Source of the DNA: an uncultured Spirochaetales bacterium
Lineage (GTDB): Bacteria > Spirochaetota > Spirochaetia > Sphaerochaetales > Sphaerochaetaceae
Assembly (NCBI GenBank): GCA_937902565.1
Contig: CALFMX010000310.1
Coordinates: 1 to 8,194 of the forward strand
Direction: 5' to 3'
DNA length: 8,194 bases
The position numbers and the translations under genes are program-made. Of the stretch, positions 6,888 to 8,194 are shown piece after piece. The notes under the pieces were generated by a model. The model did not search any database, was not told where the DNA came from, and worked only from the letters and a program-made list of their open reading frames with translations. Every line of letters begins with the position of its first letter. The first letter of the stretch is position 1.

Positions 6888-7688
6888 GTGGCTGATCAGA
6901 AGACCATGGTTGCCCTGCTCTTTGGCGATGTCGTAGGACAGCCGGGAAGCAGGGCACTCTTTCTCGGACTCCACTCCTTGGTCAAGGAGTGGAGGGCCGA
7001 TGTCGTTGTCGTCAACGGCGAGAACGCCGCCAACGGCTTCGGCCTCAATCGTGAACAGACCCAACAGTTCTTCTCCCTGGGGGTCGATGTCATCACCAGT
7101 GGGAACCATATCTGGCAGCAGGATGACCTGCGCCCCTTCCTGGAGAGCGAGAAGCGCCTGCTCCGGCCGGCAAACTACCCACCCCAGGCACCGGGCCACG
7201 GCTCGGTGGTCATCGAGAAGAAGGGGATGAAGGTCGCTGTCCTCAACCTGCAGGGCCGCCAGTCGATGCCCAACACCGACTGCCCCTTCAGGGTGGGACT
7301 CGAGGCGGTCGAGCGCCTGCGCAAGCAGACCCCGATCATCCTGGTGGACTTCCATGCCGAGGCGACCGAGGAGAAGGAGGCGATGGGCATCTACCTCGGA
7401 GGCAAGGTCAGTGCGGTGGTGGGGACCCACACCCATGTGCAGACCGCCGACGAGAAGATCATCGCCGGCCATACCGCCTACATCACCGACCTGGGCCTCT
7501 GCGGCCCGTCACAGAGCGTCATCGGCTCTGAGGTCGACCTCTCCATCCAGCGCCAGCTCACCCAGATGCCGATCCGCAGCCAGGTGGCCGATACCCCGCC
7601 CCTCTTGCAGGGGGTGGCGGTCACCATCGAGGTTGCCAGTGGCAAGGCGCTCTCGATCGAGCGTTTCTCCAAGAGGTATGCCATCTGA
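6888..7688 (+). CDS. ymdB: YmdB-family metallophosphoesterase
   Basis: Members of this family (TIGR00282) are dimetal phosphoesterases; the Bacillus subtilis YmdB hydrolyses cyclic nucleotides and influences biofilm and motility gene expression. The 266-residue product keeps the metal-binding set: Asp14 in FGDVVG, Glu45 and Asn46 in NGENAANG, Asn73 and His74 in SGNHIW, His156 in VDFHAEAT, and His181 and His183 in GTHTHVQTAD. Also conserved are RPANYP and LNLQGRQ. The GTG at 6888 is preferred because GAGG precedes it at 6877-6880 and it lies 4 nt after rny. An ATG at 6906 would give a start aligned with shorter homologues and remains possible. B. subtilis also places ymdB directly after rny, so the pairing supports the identity. 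Its substrate here is not shown by sequence. Confidence 0.94.
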   Translation: MADQKTMVALLFGDVVGQPGSRALFLGLHSLVKEWRADVVVVNGENAANGFGLNREQTQQFFSLGVDVITSGNHIWQQDDLRPFLESEKRLLRPANYPPQAPGHGSVVIEKKGMKVAVLNLQGRQSMPNTDCPFRVGLEAVERLRKQTPIILVDFHAEATEEKEAMGIYLGGKVSAVVGTHTHVQTADEKIIAGHTAYITDLGLCGPSQSVIGSEVDLSIQRQLTQMPIRSQVADTPPLLQGVAVTIEVASGKALSIERFSKRYAI

Positions 7689-8194
7689 TGAGACGTGACG
7701 AAATCGTCCTGCTCCAGGCGCTCAGGCAGCGTTTCACCGACCAAAGCAGCGACCAGCTGACCGCCAAGGTGGTCTGTCGCAGGGTCCGCGTCGATGGGGA
7801 GGTGGTAAGCGACCCGAAGCAGCCGATCGCCAAGGGTGCCCTGATCGAGATCAGCGAGGAGGAGCCGTACGTCTCGCGCGGTGGCTATAAGCTCGAGGGG
7901 GCCCTCTCGGCATTCGCCCTTGATGTGGGCGGACTCACCCTCCTCGATGCCGGTTCCTCCACCGGAGGCTTCACCGACTGCCTCCTCAGAAGGGGGGCTG
8001 CCCTGGTGCACGCCGTCGATGTGGGCTACAACCAGCTCGACTACAGGCTCCGCACCGACAACCGGGTCATCGTCCGTGAACGGACCAACATCATGGATGT
8101 CCAGGGGCTCGAGCCGCGCCCCGATGGTGCGTCTCGCCGACCCCTACGCCCTCCCGTTCACGGCGCTCGCGCTCGCGATCGCGGGCATCGCCTG
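7688..8194 (+). CDS. tlyA: TlyA-type rRNA 2'-O-methyltransferase, partial and with a foreign-looking 3' end
   Basis: TlyA proteins join an N-terminal S4 RNA-binding domain to an FtsJ-like methyltransferase domain that uses SAM. The mycobacterial enzyme methylates ribose at 16S and 23S rRNA sites; older names call it a hemolysin. The start overlaps the ymdB stop by one base (TGATG), suggesting coupling. A divergent S4 domain occupies about residues 1-55. SRGGYKLEGAL at 63-73, the SAM-binding LLDAGSSTGGFTDCLL at 85-100, AVDVGYNQLDYRLR at 109-122 and ERTN at 131-134 are clear family motifs. Homology stops near residue 147 (about base 8126). The expected segment with a catalytic Asp, like ADLSF, is missing and arginine- and proline-rich sequence follows. 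The frame stays open to the window edge. The identity is firm up to about 8125; the rest should not be trusted as TlyA. Confidence 0.85.
   Translation, partial: MRRDEIVLLQALRQRFTDQSSDQLTAKVVCRRVRVDGEVVSDPKQPIAKGALIEISEEEPYVSRGGYKLEGALSAFALDVGGLTLLDAGSSTGGFTDCLLRRGAALVHAVDVGYNQLDYRLRTDNRVIVRERTNIMDVQGLEPRPDGASRRPLRPPVHGARARDRGHRL
8124..8194. other. High-GC right-end segment unlike TlyA
   Basis: By hand count, 52 of 71 bases are G or C (about 73%), well above the genes before it. Read in the TlyA frame it gives an Arg/Pro-rich stretch with no family match. Read from the ATG at 8124 it gives 23 residues starting MVRLADPYALPFTALALAIA, a plausible start of a membrane protein, loosely like BatA-type N-termini. 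The simplest explanation is a chimeric join or erroneous contig end. Confidence 0.45.

Noticed and set aside
7354..7698. Overlapping forward frame in ymdB with Arg/Pro/Ser-rich translation
   Set aside because: It is a shifted-frame shadow of the conserved phosphoesterase; the composition is typical of out-of-frame GC-rich DNA.
1..8194. CRISPR array, tRNA or rRNA gene, insertion sequence, phage or defence genes
   Set aside because: I saw no spaced direct repeats, no tRNA-like folds, no transposase or integrase motifs and no unfamiliar genes. The coding content is entirely known core families.

Overview
The window is a compact, all-forward-strand stretch of bacterial housekeeping DNA. It covers the end of the spc ribosomal-protein operon and the whole alpha operon, then the start of a second operon for RNA turnover and rRNA modification. 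Order: rpmD (L30, 5' end disrupted), rplO (L15), secY, rpmJ (L36), rpsM (S13), rpsK (S11), rpsD (S4), rpoA, rplQ (L17), a terminator, a promoter, then rny (RNase Y), a ymdB-type phosphoesterase and the start of a tlyA-type rRNA methyltransferase.

The protein texture (zinc-ligand S4 and L36, secY directly followed by rpmJ, an rny-ymdB-tlyA cluster, moderately high GC) suggests a spirochaete of the Sphaerochaeta kind. This rests on recall, not a search, so treat it as a moderate-confidence guess. Nothing points to phage, plasmid or transferred DNA.

Bases 60-5107 form one tightly packed block. Genes are separated by 1-52 nt, except rpoA and rplQ, which overlap by 11 nt. Most genes have a good Shine-Dalgarno sequence. 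The block makes small- and large-subunit proteins, the SecY channel and the RNA polymerase alpha subunit. It ends at a strong intrinsic terminator (5155-5181).

Bases 5182-5350 hold three short perfect inverted repeats and a good sigma70-type promoter (TTGACA, 17-nt spacer, TATCAT). From 5351 onward rny, ymdB and tlyA are packed with a 4-nt gap and a 1-nt overlap, so they are probably co-transcribed and translationally coupled.

I found no convincing new biological system. The most unusual signals are at the two ends. The L30 gene has no usable start and is preceded by about 59 bases that do not read as the S5 C-terminus. The TlyA homology stops abruptly near 8125 and continues as about 70 bases of much higher-GC sequence that do not fit the family. 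Both look like contig-end or chimeric-junction artefacts rather than biology. The most biologically interesting non-coding parts are the hairpin-rich spacer before rny and the rpmJ-rpsM spacer, where alternative stems could form at the position of the classical S4 autoregulatory site.
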